64,000 bases of DNA from Denitrobaculum sp965225735 (GTDB taxonomy: Bacteria > Pseudomonadota > Alphaproteobacteria > Kiloniellales > Kiloniellaceae). The position numbers and the translations under genes are program-made. Positions 52,074 through 60,960 of this stretch are shown here, piece after piece. Position 1 is the first letter of the stretch; each line of letters begins with the position of its first letter. Under the pieces are notes generated by a model. That model ran no database searches and was not told the DNA's origin. It saw only the letters and a list, made by a program, of their open reading frames with translations. The DNA lies in NCBI GenBank assembly GCA_965225735.1, contig CBDDBN010000029.1:124001-188000 (forward strand), read 5' to 3'.

Positions 52074-52328
52074 ATGTTCGGACTCCCCTCAATCGGCAAG
52101 CTGATGGTGCTGGCAGCCATTCTCGGCGCGGTCTGGTACGGCTTTAAGTTTATCGGCCGCATGCAACAGGCCAGAGATGAGCAGGAGCGCCAGAAGGAAG
52201 CGGCCTCCAAAAACACGGGCGCGCCGGTCAACAAGACCAACAGCGGCGCCGTGGAACTGGTGCAGTGCCCCACCTGCGACGCCTATATTCCGGCGGACAG
52301 CGGATGCAATTGCGGAAGGCAGGGGTAA
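52074..52328 (+). CDS. Small membrane protein with four-cysteine (zinc-ribbon-like) tail
   Basis: 84 residues. One membrane helix (IGKLMVLAAILGAVWYGFKF, about 7-27) is followed by a charged helix (MQQARDEQERQKEAASKN) and a C-terminal CPTCDAYIPADSGCNCGR. The spacing CxxC-9-CxC suggests a small zinc site. It lies 67 bases after the S49 protease gene and may be co-transcribed. The 3' 177 bases (52152-52328) are repeated, decayed, at 53318-53494. Confidence 0.78.
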   Translation: MFGLPSIGKLMVLAAILGAVWYGFKFIGRMQQARDEQERQKEAASKNTGAPVNKTNSGAVELVQCPTCDAYIPADSGCNCGRQG

Positions 52329-52762
52329 AGCGCCCTATAGAGGTGCTTCATAGCAACGGCTGACTTGGTCGTTAACAATCAATCCAAGGCAAACGCAACG
52401 CTAGAGTGACGCATGTGTAAGCTGCGTAGGGAGTCGTGAATTTCCGCGCCACTCCCCCTCAAAGTGTCAGCCGAATGAAACGACGGTTGCTTACCGATTG
52501 TGGGAACATGGCGGTCGAACACTTTCGTATATCGCGCCTCAGGAACTTCGGCTTCATGTCGTACCGGATGGCTCCTGATCCAGTCCCTACCACTGCCGCT
52601 TTTCAGCCTTGGTTCGAATGATCAGCGGCAGCAGTCAGGGTCCCAAATCAAACCCCTACAAGGGTACCACGCCATGGTTCGTAAGAACCTGCAGGCGCCA
52701 GACGGTCATCGGTTAAGTTGCCTCTGAAGGCAGTTTAAACGAAACACAAATCGCGCGCTCTA
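52329..52762. other. Accessory intergenic stretch without a supported gene
   Basis: About 430 bases between the zinc-ribbon-like gene and a membrane-protein gene on the other strand. Short frames occur but none has a ribosome-binding site or protein-like pattern. Confidence 0.4.
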
Positions 52763-53113
52763 TCAGCCAGAAGAACAGCTAGGCGAGAGCATGAGGACTA
52801 GGAACACCGGGACGGAAATCAACGGCAAGAGAATCGATAGCAACGAAAAAACGATTGCAACTGTTCTTCCGGCTCCCGTGATACCAGCATCCTCTAGCCG
52901 CGAAACTGTTATGGAGAAAAAGCGTAGTCCAATGAATAAAAACCCACCGACAACCACGATTAACGGTAAAACCCCCGCGACATCATTTACTCTTAGAACA
53001 ACAGAGGCCGTTACCACCAAGAGGTAAAGCACAACTAAGACGGCATAGTTCTTTGCGTACCCGCCTTTTGATAGCGGTGCCGACTGATTGGTCTCGATCG
53101 TTGAACTGGTCAT
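52763..53113 (-). CDS. Small three-helix membrane protein, unknown
   Basis: 116 residues starting MTSSTIETNQSAPLSKGGYA. Three membrane segments are seen: NYAVLVVLYLLVVTASVVLR, VLPLIVVVGGFLFIGLRFFS and TVAIVFSLLSILLPLISVPV. A short loop VSRLEDAGITGAGR separates the last two. The layout vaguely resembles small DUF805-like proteins, but similarity is not secure. It lies between the intact and decayed copies of the zinc-ribbon-like gene, so it may have arrived with the rearrangement. Confidence 0.6.
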   Translation of the reverse strand: MTSSTIETNQSAPLSKGGYAKNYAVLVVLYLLVVTASVVLRVNDVAGVLPLIVVVGGFLFIGLRFFSITVSRLEDAGITGAGRTVAIVFSLLSILLPLISVPVFLVLMLSPSCSSG

Positions 53114-53317
53114 TTTCTATGATCCTTTCCTAAGCCGAGTAGGTGTCACGCTAAGACCCCTACATCCCAAAAACCCACCTTCCGCAGCTCGCTTCGACAA
53201 GTCGGTCAGGCGACTTGAGAAACGTTGTCCACGCAGCCTTTGCCACGGTGACTGTTGTTGTTAACTGCGTGTGTGGGTAATGGACGGGTTCTGATCGAAA
53301 TTCAGCGAACCGGGGGC

Positions 53318-53494
53318 ATCGGCCACATGCAGCAGGCACGAGATGAGCAGGAACGGCGGAAAGCGGCCGCGTCCAAAAATGCCGGCGCGACGGTCGACAA
53401 GACCAACACCGGCGCCGTGGAACTGTTGCAATACCCCACCTGCGACGCCTATATCCCGGCGGACAGCGGATGCAATTGTGAGCGATAGGGGTAA
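53318..53494 (+). pseudogene. Decayed partial copy of the zinc-ribbon-like gene
   Basis: These 177 bases align without gaps to 52152-52328, including HMQQARDEQERRKAAASKN and PTCDAYIPADSGCNC. The membrane helix is not copied. The first cysteine of CPTC is changed to Tyr, the last Gly to Glu, and CAG has become TAG (53486-53488), three codons before the original stop position. Upstream sequence is unrelated and no ribosome-binding site is evident, so it is probably not a working gene. Confidence 0.75.
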
Positions 53495-53781
53495 GGGACG
53501 GCTGAGGAAGCCGGGTTCAGGCTTTCTGCCGCAAGAATAGCAACCTGCTGCAATTGACGGCTTTGCTCCGTTCTGCAGAAACGGCTGCGGTCAAACAAAC
53601 AATCAGAATGGGCGCAAAACGGGCGTGCGCCGCATGCGTGAGACAGTCATACAGTGAAGTTTGAAGCCGATATTCAGGCGATCTTATACCGAACTTTTAA
53701 CTGCAGCGCCGAAAGTCGCCTTCGAACCCAGAATGCATGAACTTCTAATCTGCCCGAAGGTCTGGTTTCGCTATAGGAATG

Positions 53782-54075
53782 CTAGATTTCGGTATAGTGA
53801 TGAACCCAACATTGATCGACAAACCGCTCCATACCATTCGGTATATGAGCCTTTGTCCAGTCTGCACCAACGAATTGCTTTAGACTCTCTTCGTTATCCC
53901 AAATGCTTGTGACTAAATATTCATCTGGGGATTTGGCTATCGGCCCCCCTAGTTTTGCGGATGTACATCCCGGGGCATCTTTCACAGATGAGAGGGCGAC
54001 GGTTTTGAACAGTGGTTCAAACTCATCTCTTAGCTCCGGTTTTATTCTCACACGATAAATTCTTGTAATGATCAT
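53782..54075 (-). CDS. Antibiotic-biosynthesis-monooxygenase (ABM) domain protein
   Basis: 97 residues of the dimeric alpha-beta barrel fold. Segments are MIITRIYRVRIKPELRDEFE, APGCTSAKLGG (usual ABM contact region), PDEYLVTSIWDNEESLKQFV and a C-terminal FVDQCWVHHYTEI. ABM proteins act as small monooxygenases or quinol-type enzymes, or as heme-degrading or stress-related proteins; the substrate here is unknown. The base composition is more AT-rich than in the core genes nearby, so it may be a recent arrival. Confidence 0.75.
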   Translation of the reverse strand: MIITRIYRVRIKPELRDEFEPLFKTVALSSVKDAPGCTSAKLGGPIAKSPDEYLVTSIWDNEESLKQFVGADWTKAHIPNGMERFVDQCWVHHYTEI

Positions 54076-54248
54076 CTTGCTCCCAAAATATCAATCATTG
54101 TTAAACTACTGAACATAAATGATAATTTGGCGATCCATCAAACATGGTATGTATCGAAGTAGATCTTATGGAAACTACAGGGACATAACACGCAACCGAC
54201 GTGTCTCATGTGATGCGAACAGCTCCGCAGCGTCACTCGACGGGTTAC

Positions 54249-54269
54249 GGTATTATGCCCCCGTAATTT
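54249..54269. repeat. 21-bp direct repeat, copy 1
   Basis: GGTATTATGCCCCCGTAATTT, paired with a copy at 54989-55009 that differs at two positions. The two copies bracket the GlcG-like gene. This copy also carries a TTACGG...CCGTAA dyad (54245-54266). Confidence 0.55.
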
Positions 54270-54286
54270 CTGTCCCTGGACCTCGG

Positions 54287-54769
54287 TCACAGGGCGGCAA
54301 GACCGGCCTTGGCGCATTCCTCGTCCTGTCCGCCCTGAACACCGCTCACGCCGACACCGCCGATGACTTTACCGTCTTTCAGGATCGGCATGCCGCCGGG
54401 CGAAGCGGCAATTCCGGGAAAGGTCACCAAAGCGGTCCGGCCCTTGGCGATCGCCTCCGCGAAGACGCGGGTCGGGCGGCGGTAGGTCGCCGCCGTACTC
54501 GCTTTGATCTGAGCGATCTCGACGCTGGCTGTTTGCGTATTGTCCATGCGCTCGAAGTAGACAAGAAAGCCGTGGTTGTCGACGACCGCGACCGCGACGT
54601 TCCAGTTATTGGCGCGGCAGGCTTCTATCGTGGCGGCGGCAATGCGCTTGGCGGTGGCGCTGTCCACCGGGGCGCCATAATCCGGCCGTTCCTGCGCCGC
54701 AGCCGGCATCGAGAAAAGAGCCAAAGCGAACATACCGAAGATGGAAACTGCAAATCTGCGCACTGACAT
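54287..54769 (-). CDS. GlcG/HbpS-family protein, exported
   Basis: 160 residues from the ATG at 54769, chosen over an upstream GTG because AGGGAGG lies three bases before it. A signal peptide (FAVSIFGMFALALFSMPAAA) ends near AQERPDYG. The mature part is a DUF336/GlcG domain: AAATIEACRANNWNVAVAVV, GFLVYFERMDNTQTASVEIA, AIAKGRTALVTFPGIAASPG and IGGVGVSGVQGGQDEECAKA. Family members bind heme or cobalamin, or assist redox enzymes, and are mostly of unknown function. The gene is isolated between two near-identical 21-bp repeats. Confidence 0.83.
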   Translation of the reverse strand: MSVRRFAVSIFGMFALALFSMPAAAQERPDYGAPVDSATAKRIAAATIEACRANNWNVAVAVVDNHGFLVYFERMDNTQTASVEIAQIKASTAATYRRPTRVFAEAIAKGRTALVTFPGIAASPGGMPILKDGKVIGGVGVSGVQGGQDEECAKAGLAAL

Positions 54770-54988
54770 AGTCCTCCCTGCAATTGTCACTCAAGACTTG
54801 CAGGCTTTTGCCGTCCCGACAAGTCACCGGAGTGTTATCGCACGAGCGTTGCCCACAGAATTCGTCCGCAAATTCGAACCGGTGAGTGGCTTCCCGTTCA
54901 TGGTGTTAGAGGGACTCAATAGAAAGTTCGTTCGGTTACTCCGAGGAGCCGTCCCTCCCCATTGTCATCATAAGGAGCATGTCAGTTG

Positions 54989-55009
54989 GGTATTATGCCC
55001 CTGTAACTT
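54989..55009. repeat. 21-bp direct repeat, copy 2
   Basis: GGTATTATGCCCCTGTAACTT, 19 of 21 identical to 54249-54269. Its end touches the stop codon of the unknown minus-strand gene at 55008-55010. Confidence 0.55.
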
Positions 55010-55454
55010 AGGAGTGCTCTGCAAAACCATCGAACTCCATCTCCAAAACTCTTTGAATTTCTTTGGGTGAAATTTCCATAACTCTCGCAAACTCAAATAT
55101 TGGTTCTGTTAAGTAGAATGATTCGTGCTCCTCTGAATCAAGGAACAAGCAAAACATCATCCTATTTAACATCGCATTTTTGCTTAGAATGCCATCCGCC
55201 TCAAATTCCTGGCTCAATTTCCTATTAGCCACCATTCTTACTTCTGAGAATTTTTCACTATTGAATTTCTCTCCACGCAACTGCTTTCTTCTTTCTAACA
55301 CCGCGTCTACTTCGATCTGCGACAGATCGCCCTCAAACAATAGCAGTAATCGCGCATATACGAGAGAAAACTGCGTTACATCTCCATTCTTCCAAAACGT
55401 ATTCAGATACGAATTAAGCTTGTCTGCCACTCTGTCGTACTTCAACTTACTCAT
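55008..55454 (-). CDS. AT-rich orphan gene of unknown function
   Basis: 148 residues from the ATG at 55454 (MSKLKYDRVADKLNSYLNTF). It is all-helical and charged, with segments GDLSQIEVDAVLERRKQLRG and RMMFCLFLDSEEHESFYLTE, then FEFARVMEISPKEIQRVLEM. There is no signal peptide or membrane segment. Codon use is clearly more AT-rich than in the core genes of the window, pointing to horizontal transfer. No ribosome-binding site of note. I do not recognise the family. Confidence 0.6.
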   Translation of the reverse strand: MSKLKYDRVADKLNSYLNTFWKNGDVTQFSLVYARLLLLFEGDLSQIEVDAVLERRKQLRGEKFNSEKFSEVRMVANRKLSQEFEADGILSKNAMLNRMMFCLFLDSEEHESFYLTEPIFEFARVMEISPKEIQRVLEMEFDGFAEHS

Positions 55455-55592
55455 ATCCAACGCACACGCTCGTTATGATGCTCAGGAAACTCGAACAGAG
55501 TGCAATCGCCGACCCAGATTTGTAATCGGGGTCACGTCTTGTCTTTTGCGCGAAACGCAGACTAAGCCACCTCCCGAGCTCCCTGATAATGA

Positions 55593-56318
55593 TCAAGCCG
55601 CAACAACCCGCGCATGCCTCAGCCATTCATACAACGCGTCACTAACCCTTCCCGGCTGTTCCCAGGTTGGCAGGTGGCCGCAATTCTCGAGCGCGATCAG
55701 ATGTGAGCCGGGGATGTCAGCTTGCATGGCTGCCTGCACTTCAAAGGGGATCACTTCGTCATCGATCCCGGCGATCACCGTCGTGGGGCAGCCGATGTCC
55801 CGCAGCATCGCCTCGTAGCCCACGCGTTTTCGCATGGCGTCCTGATGCAGCAGAAAGGCATCCTGGCTCGTGCCTGTTACATGTTGCGTGACTTCGTCGA
55901 TGGTCGCCTGATCGTCCCGACGCATCGGCGCGAGACAGCGGCGGACGACGGCGCCCCACATTGTACGCCAGCGCCCTGCCCTCACCTGTTCATTCAGGAG
56001 AAGCCGGCGGGACGCCATGTCTTCGGGATCGGGCTGCGACATTGTACAGATGGGCGCCAGCGCGAGAACGCGATCGGCCGCCTGTTTGTAAAGTTCAAAG
56101 CAGAGATAGCCGCCCATGGAAGCCCCCGCGACGGCGAAGCGGTCGAAGGGACAGTTCGCCAGAATCAGCCGCCCCATTTCCTCGACCGTGTCGACCGGGT
56201 AGAGCGGTGCGGCCCAGGGCTCGATAATCTCACGAAGCTCCTCGATCTGCTGACTGAACATCTGGCCGCTGCAGCCGATACCAGGAATAAAGACGACCGG
56301 GACCTTCATGGGACGCAT
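55593..56318 (-). CDS. Alpha/beta hydrolase
   Basis: About 241 residues from the ATG at 56318 (MRPMKVPVVFIPGIGCSGQM). GAGGAAG just before it supports this start or one three codons later; a longer frame also exists. The nucleophile elbow is AGASMGGYLCF (GxSxG), the oxyanion region IPGIGCSGQMF. Late acid and base are in VIAGIDDEVIPFEVQ and ENCGHLPTWEQP. The family includes lactonases, esterases and dienelactone-type enzymes; the substrate is not readable. The gene stands alone between AT-rich orphan genes. Confidence 0.82.
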   Translation of the reverse strand: MRPMKVPVVFIPGIGCSGQMFSQQIEELREIIEPWAAPLYPVDTVEEMGRLILANCPFDRFAVAGASMGGYLCFELYKQAADRVLALAPICTMSQPDPEDMASRRLLLNEQVRAGRWRTMWGAVVRRCLAPMRRDDQATIDEVTQHVTGTSQDAFLLHQDAMRKRVGYEAMLRDIGCPTTVIAGIDDEVIPFEVQAAMQADIPGSHLIALENCGHLPTWEQPGRVSDALYEWLRHARVVAA

Positions 56319-56640
56319 GGCTTCCTCGCGTGACAACGAGCGCTCATTTGCTCCGCTGTAGCGGTTCTGAACCGCGGGGATATTCGTCAAAGTGCGCGCT
56401 CGCCCAGATAGAGAGCGAGACTAAACAACCCAACCGCAACTATCAAGATTTCAAATAAATCAAAAATCCCTTTTTAGTAGATATTTTCATGGACTCGCGT
56501 TTGTGCAAGCCGCTGATATCAAACTGCAACTTCAATGCTAGTATCGCTGACAGCCCGATTCCCCTTTTCCCAAGGGAACCTCTAATGCGTCTCCAGATCG
56601 GATCGAATACGGTGGAGTCCGACGCCTCCAGGATGAGAAA
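56319..56640. other. AT-rich intergenic stretch
   Basis: About 320 bases between the hydrolase and a small AT-rich gene. It holds the hydrolase promoter. No clear element was seen. Confidence 0.35.
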
Positions 56641-56895
56641 ATGCGCACAGAGCTTATTGAGAGACTTCTTAAACAGGAGACCGATGATCGGTTAAGACGG
56701 CAAATTGCAACTGATATTGCTAGAGCCAAAAATTCTAGAAGAATCATCCAAAAGGACTACACGCTAAACACACTTAATTTATACATCGATTTCCAAGAAA
56801 AACTTGTGAAAGTCGAAGATGAATTGACCAACGGTGAAGGAAATTTTGACTACGCAATCATGAGCCTAGATGATTTCTGCAAGCTTCTAGAATAA
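56641..56895 (+). CDS. Small AT-rich orphan gene
   Basis: 84 residues starting MRTELIERLLKQETDDRLRR. It is helical and charged, ending DYAIMSLDDFCKLLE. AGGA lies about seven bases before the ATG. Codon use is AT-rich, unlike the core genes, and there is no recognised family. It may be a small accessory protein from mobile DNA, but no partner gene is evident. Confidence 0.5.
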   Translation: MRTELIERLLKQETDDRLRRQIATDIARAKNSRRIIQKDYTLNTLNLYIDFQEKLVKVEDELTNGEGNFDYAIMSLDDFCKLLE

Positions 56896-57163
56896 CAGAA
56901 AAATATTGCACACAACATTAGGCCGAGCGAAACTGACTTACTGGTTATACGAAATTTTTATTTGACCGTAATAAAGACTGAAGTCTGCAATCTTAGACTG
57001 CCGAGTACTTCATATCTCCTAAACTCCTGCAAAAATATGGGTTTCATCCGAAGCGGAAAGCGTCTTTGTTAGCGGTGGGGCTCCATCGCCACTCGTAAAG
57101 CCGTCGAAAGACGGACCTGGATGCATTGTAAATCGCGCGGAAGCGACAAAGGACAAGACGACT

Positions 57164-58129
57164 TTGAACTCAAGAGACACCACAGGCTTTTCGCAGATCA
57201 GCCCGACCTACAATGCGGTCTTCAGGCCGGGACGTCTCAGCCTGGGACTCGTCGCGCCGCTCGAGGCCTATTTGATCGATGAGATGCCGACCATGGAACG
57301 CCATATGGAGCGGGTCAAGCTGGCCGAGGATCTGGGATTTTCGGCGATCTGGCTGCGCGACATTCCCTTCAGCGTTCCCTCCTTCGGCGATGTGGGACAG
57401 ATCTTCGATCCCTTCGTTTATCTCGGCGCCCTGGCGGCCAGTACGAAGCGGATCGGCCTCGGCATCGCCAGCGTCATCCTGCCCCTGCGCCATCCGGCCC
57501 ACGTGGCGAAGGCGGTGGCTTCGGCGGATGCGCTTTCCGGCGGGCGGGTGCTGCTGGGTATCGCGTCCGGCGACCGGCCGGAAGAGTACCCGGCGCTCAA
57601 CATGGACTATGAAGAACGCGGAGCGCGTTTCCGCGACAGCGTGGCCTATATGCGCGCCTGCTTCGACAGCAATGCCAGGTTCGACGGCCTGCACGGGCGG
57701 CTCAACGGTCATCTCGACATGCTGCCCAAACCGGCCTGCGGGCGCATTCCCATGCTGGTCACGGGCGGCTGTCAGCAGACGCCCGAATGGGTGGCCGAAC
57801 AGGGCGACGGCTGGATGACCTACCCGCGCAATGCCGACATCCAAAGTCACATGGTCGCGGACTACCGCCAGCGTGTGGCTGACGCCGGCGGTCCGGGCAA
57901 ACCGGTGATGCAGTCGCTCTATGTAGATGTGCAGGCCAAGCCGGACATGCCGGCGCGCCCGATCCATCTGGGTTTCGCGGCCGGGACCAATTTCCTGCGG
58001 GACTACCTGCGCGAAGTCGAAAGCCTGGGCGTGAACCACGTGGCGCTGAACCTGCGCTTCAACAACGCCGACATCGAGACGACGCTGAAGCGGATCGCCG
58101 AGGAAATCCTCCCGGAGTTTTCAGGATGA
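57164..58129 (+). CDS. LLM-class (luciferase-like) flavin oxidoreductase
   Basis: 321 residues of the bacterial luciferase-like TIM barrel. Characteristic segments are SLGLVAPLEAYLIDEMPTME, MERVKLAEDLGFSAIWLRDI, ALAASTKRIGLGIASVILPL, RHPAHVAKAVASADALSGGR and VLLGIASGDRPEEY. It uses FMN or F420 to oxidise or monooxygenate an organic substrate; which one cannot be told. The start is TTG at 57164 with AAAGGA about ten bases upstream. It converges with the AGCS symporter gene, with 44 bases between stops. Confidence 0.85.
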   Translation: MNSRDTTGFSQISPTYNAVFRPGRLSLGLVAPLEAYLIDEMPTMERHMERVKLAEDLGFSAIWLRDIPFSVPSFGDVGQIFDPFVYLGALAASTKRIGLGIASVILPLRHPAHVAKAVASADALSGGRVLLGIASGDRPEEYPALNMDYEERGARFRDSVAYMRACFDSNARFDGLHGRLNGHLDMLPKPACGRIPMLVTGGCQQTPEWVAEQGDGWMTYPRNADIQSHMVADYRQRVADAGGPGKPVMQSLYVDVQAKPDMPARPIHLGFAAGTNFLRDYLREVESLGVNHVALNLRFNNADIETTLKRIAEEILPEFSG

Positions 58130-58173
58130 AAGATAGAATCGCCAGTGGCGATCCTATCGAAACCTGATCCCCT

Positions 58174-59676
58174 CTAATGGCCGTAGCGCTTGATTTCTCC
58201 ACTTTCCAAACGCGCTTTATAGCTGAGCATTTCGGCGCGCACGACCGGCGCCAGAACATAGAGGCCCAGGATATTCGGCACGCAAATCAGGAACACCAGG
58301 GCGTCCGAGATATCGAGGATCGGGCCAAGCTGGACCATGCAGCCCAAAGCCACGAAAGCGCAGAAGACGAGCTTGTAGATGGTCTGGCCCGTGTGGCCTT
58401 CGCCGAAGAGATAAGTCCAGCCCTTTAGTCCGTAATACGACCAGGAGATCATCGTCGAAAAGGCAAAGAGCAGCGCTCCGAAGGCAAGCGGCAGCGGGAA
58501 CCAGCTGATCTGACGCTCGAAGGCCGCGGAGGTCATGGCGACCCCGGTTGCTTCACCGGCGAAGTTGGGATCGGCGACCTGGCTCGTCCCGATGACGAGC
58601 GCGGTGATGGTGCAGATCACGATGGTGTCGATAAAAGGCTCCAGCAGAGAGACGTAACCTTCCGTGACCGGCTCCGGTGTCCGCACCGCCGAGTGGGCGA
58701 TGGAAGCTGAGCCGATCCCGGCTTCGTTCGAAAAGACCGCCCGCTGGAAGCCGATGATCAGCGCACCGATGGCACCGCCTTGAACCCCCTCGCCCGTAAA
58801 AGCGCCGGCGAAGATGTTTCCGATAGCTGCGGGGATCGATGCGTAGTTCATCAGAATGACGATGATCGCGAAGAGGCAGTAGAAGATCGCCATGAACGGC
58901 ACGATTTTCTCGGTCACCCGGGCGATGGACTTGATGCCACCGATGATGACGGCAAACACCACGCCCGCCAGGATAAGACCGACGAGCCAGCCCAATCCAT
59001 CGAGGCCGCCGCCGGCCACCGTGTTCAATTGAACATAGGCCTGATTGGACTGGAACATATTGCCGATGCCCAGGGCGCCGATGAAGATACCGACTGCGTA
59101 GAAGGTGCCGACGAATTTGCCGAAGCCCCCCATGCCGCGGTCCTCGAAGCCTTTGCGCATGTAGTACATCGGGCCGCCCGACACCGAACCGTCGGGGTTT
59201 TCCTGCCGGTACTTCACACCGAGCGTACATTCGACGAACTTTGTCGACATCCCCAGAAAGCCGGCAACGATCAGCCAGAAGGTCGCGCCCGCGCCGCCGA
59301 TGGTAACGGCAACGGCAACGCCGCCGATGTTGCCAATGCCGACAGTTCCCGACACCGCGGTCGCCAGCGCCTGAAAGTGTGACACCTCGCCCGGGCTGTC
59401 CGGATCGGCGTAGTCGCCGCGGACCAATTGGATCGCGTGCTTGAAGCCGCTGATGTTTACAAAGCCCATGTAGAAGGTGAAGAACACCGCGCCGATCACG
59501 AGCCAAAGAACAACGAGCGGGAGCTGCGCGCCAAACACCGGAACTTTAAAGAATACGAAGCTGCCGATAGCCGATGCGATCGGTGCTGTCAGCTCATTGA
59601 TGGTCTCGTCGAAGCCCGCCTGCGCCGGCGAGGAAAAAAGCAAAACCGTTATCAATGCTGTGAGTAATCTGGCCAT
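58174..59676 (-). CDS. AGCS-family amino acid:cation symporter
   Basis: 500 residues with about 11 membrane segments and an N-terminal hydrophobic leader ending SSPAQAGFDETI. AGCS hallmarks are SHFQALATAVSGTVGIGNIG, GAGATFWLIVAGFLGMSTKF, LGVKYRQENPDGSVSGGPMY and AVFSNEAGIGSASIAHSAVR. It imports alanine or glycine with sodium (or protons). It lies 62 bases downstream of a universal stress gene on the same strand, so the two are probably co-expressed. Confidence 0.92.
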   Translation of the reverse strand: MARLLTALITVLLFSSPAQAGFDETINELTAPIASAIGSFVFFKVPVFGAQLPLVVLWLVIGAVFFTFYMGFVNISGFKHAIQLVRGDYADPDSPGEVSHFQALATAVSGTVGIGNIGGVAVAVTIGGAGATFWLIVAGFLGMSTKFVECTLGVKYRQENPDGSVSGGPMYYMRKGFEDRGMGGFGKFVGTFYAVGIFIGALGIGNMFQSNQAYVQLNTVAGGGLDGLGWLVGLILAGVVFAVIIGGIKSIARVTEKIVPFMAIFYCLFAIIVILMNYASIPAAIGNIFAGAFTGEGVQGGAIGALIIGFQRAVFSNEAGIGSASIAHSAVRTPEPVTEGYVSLLEPFIDTIVICTITALVIGTSQVADPNFAGEATGVAMTSAAFERQISWFPLPLAFGALLFAFSTMISWSYYGLKGWTYLFGEGHTGQTIYKLVFCAFVALGCMVQLGPILDISDALVFLICVPNILGLYVLAPVVRAEMLSYKARLESGEIKRYGH

Positions 59677-59738
59677 GATGCATCCCTCACGATTTCCGGC
59701 TTGTAATTTTCCGGATATTTGATTGTTGGCTGAGACTG

Positions 59739-60173
59739 TTAGGGCACAACAACAACTGGCACAGGCGACGTCTGAACTAGGTTACCTGCGACACTTCCGA
59801 ACAGCAGATTCTTAATGCCCGACTGACCGCGCCGGCCGATGACGATCTGCTGAACCGCGTGCTTTTCCGCCAGCTTAATCAAAGTCTCGGCGGGCGGCCC
59901 ATGGGTCACCACGGTTTCGTGGTCGATGCCATCCGCCTTCAATTGAGCGGCGGCGGGCGCGACAACGCCTGCTTCTGCGCGCTCGATTTCCTGTTCGCGG
60001 CGCATATGGCGTTCCGCGTTTTCTTCCGGCGTATTGAAAGAATAGGGAGACCACTCAATCACATAGGTCACGATTAATTTCGCGCCGTTGAGTTTCGCCC
60101 GCTCACTGGCATAGCTGAGCGCTCTTGCGCTTCCGCCACTTCCATCGACTGCCACCAACACCGAATTTGACAT
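59739..60173 (-). CDS. Universal stress protein
   Basis: 144 residues of the UspA fold: MSNSVLVAVDGSGGSARALS at the start and QQIVIGRRGQSGIKNLLFGS near the end. That loop fits the ATP-binding pattern G-x2-G-x9-G-S. AAAGGAACG precedes the ATG. It is first in a pair with the AGCS symporter gene and has a long non-coding region upstream. A role in stress response or in tuning the transporter is inferred from context. Confidence 0.92.
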   Translation of the reverse strand: MSNSVLVAVDGSGGSARALSYASERAKLNGAKLIVTYVIEWSPYSFNTPEENAERHMRREQEIERAEAGVVAPAAAQLKADGIDHETVVTHGPPAETLIKLAEKHAVQQIVIGRRGQSGIKNLLFGSVAGNLVQTSPVPVVVVP

Positions 60174-60960
60174 ATCGTTCCTTTCCAGCTCTGCATACGC
60201 CGCCAGGAGAACTTTTCAAATCTTGTCGTGCGATTGGCTCGCGAATGAATTCAGTGTCGATCACTTTCCGATTTTCCGCAAGCGAGTTGTAATTTGCGGC
60301 CACGCTGCTTCACCGAATTGGTGTAGATATCGAAACGACAATGAAGCGGATCGCAGGCGATGACTTTGCCGTCAAAGGAAGATAGAGCTCGATCTCGGCT
60401 TCAACCGCGAAGCACCAGCGTCGCGGCTAAGCAAGACCAAAGTTCTAATCAGCCAGAGTTCAACTCAACCGGAGGCTCAGGTAGGATGATCTGGATTGAG
60501 AGACGACACATTGTGCGATGAGTGTTTCTCAGGTAAGTGCACAGCATCTTGCCTGCGGCGAAAAACACGACAAAAAGATTCGCCGCGCCTGTTATGATCC
60601 TACTGCGAAGCATGTGGCCAGCTTTGCGAAGTTTCCGATTGATGACCAGAAGTAAGACAACAGCCTTTTTTGATCTGCTCCAGCCTTGAGTGCGTCATCG
60701 GCATAACTCTGCGGTCTATACAAGAGGTTTCGAGTTCCGGGAGAACAATCGGAAAGCCCTCACGACTCGAGTCTCAAGTCTGTTACGCTCACGCCGTTTC
60801 GCCATCTCGCTCTGCAGTAGCGGACAGACGTCGTTCATTCATACCTTTTCATCCGAAGTCTGTACCCGCCATCCGCAGCTTCGAATGGCGGTCGAAATGC
60901 ACCAAAATTGGTTAAAACAAATTTTTTTAGCCTATAGACAAAAAAATTTTGGTGTTGTAG
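60174..60960. other. Long intergenic region before the rim-type operon
   Basis: 787 bases between divergent genes. Several frames cross it without ribosome-binding sites or protein-like composition. An AT-rich run (about 60915-60955) lies just upstream of the first gene of the rim-type operon and probably holds its promoter. Confidence 0.45.

Noticed and set aside
53661..53912. Plus-strand open frame overlapping the ABM gene
   Set aside because: The opposite strand encodes a recognisable ABM protein. This frame has no family pattern.
60328..60360. Short resemblance to the 3' end of the luciferase-like oxidoreductase gene (58071-58098)
   Set aside because: About 28 bases only, including a common AAGCGGATCG run. 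Too short to claim a duplicated fragment.
60486..60521. 11-codon ORF after a GGAGG-like sequence
   Set aside because: Too short, with the ribosome-binding site badly spaced. No support beyond chance.
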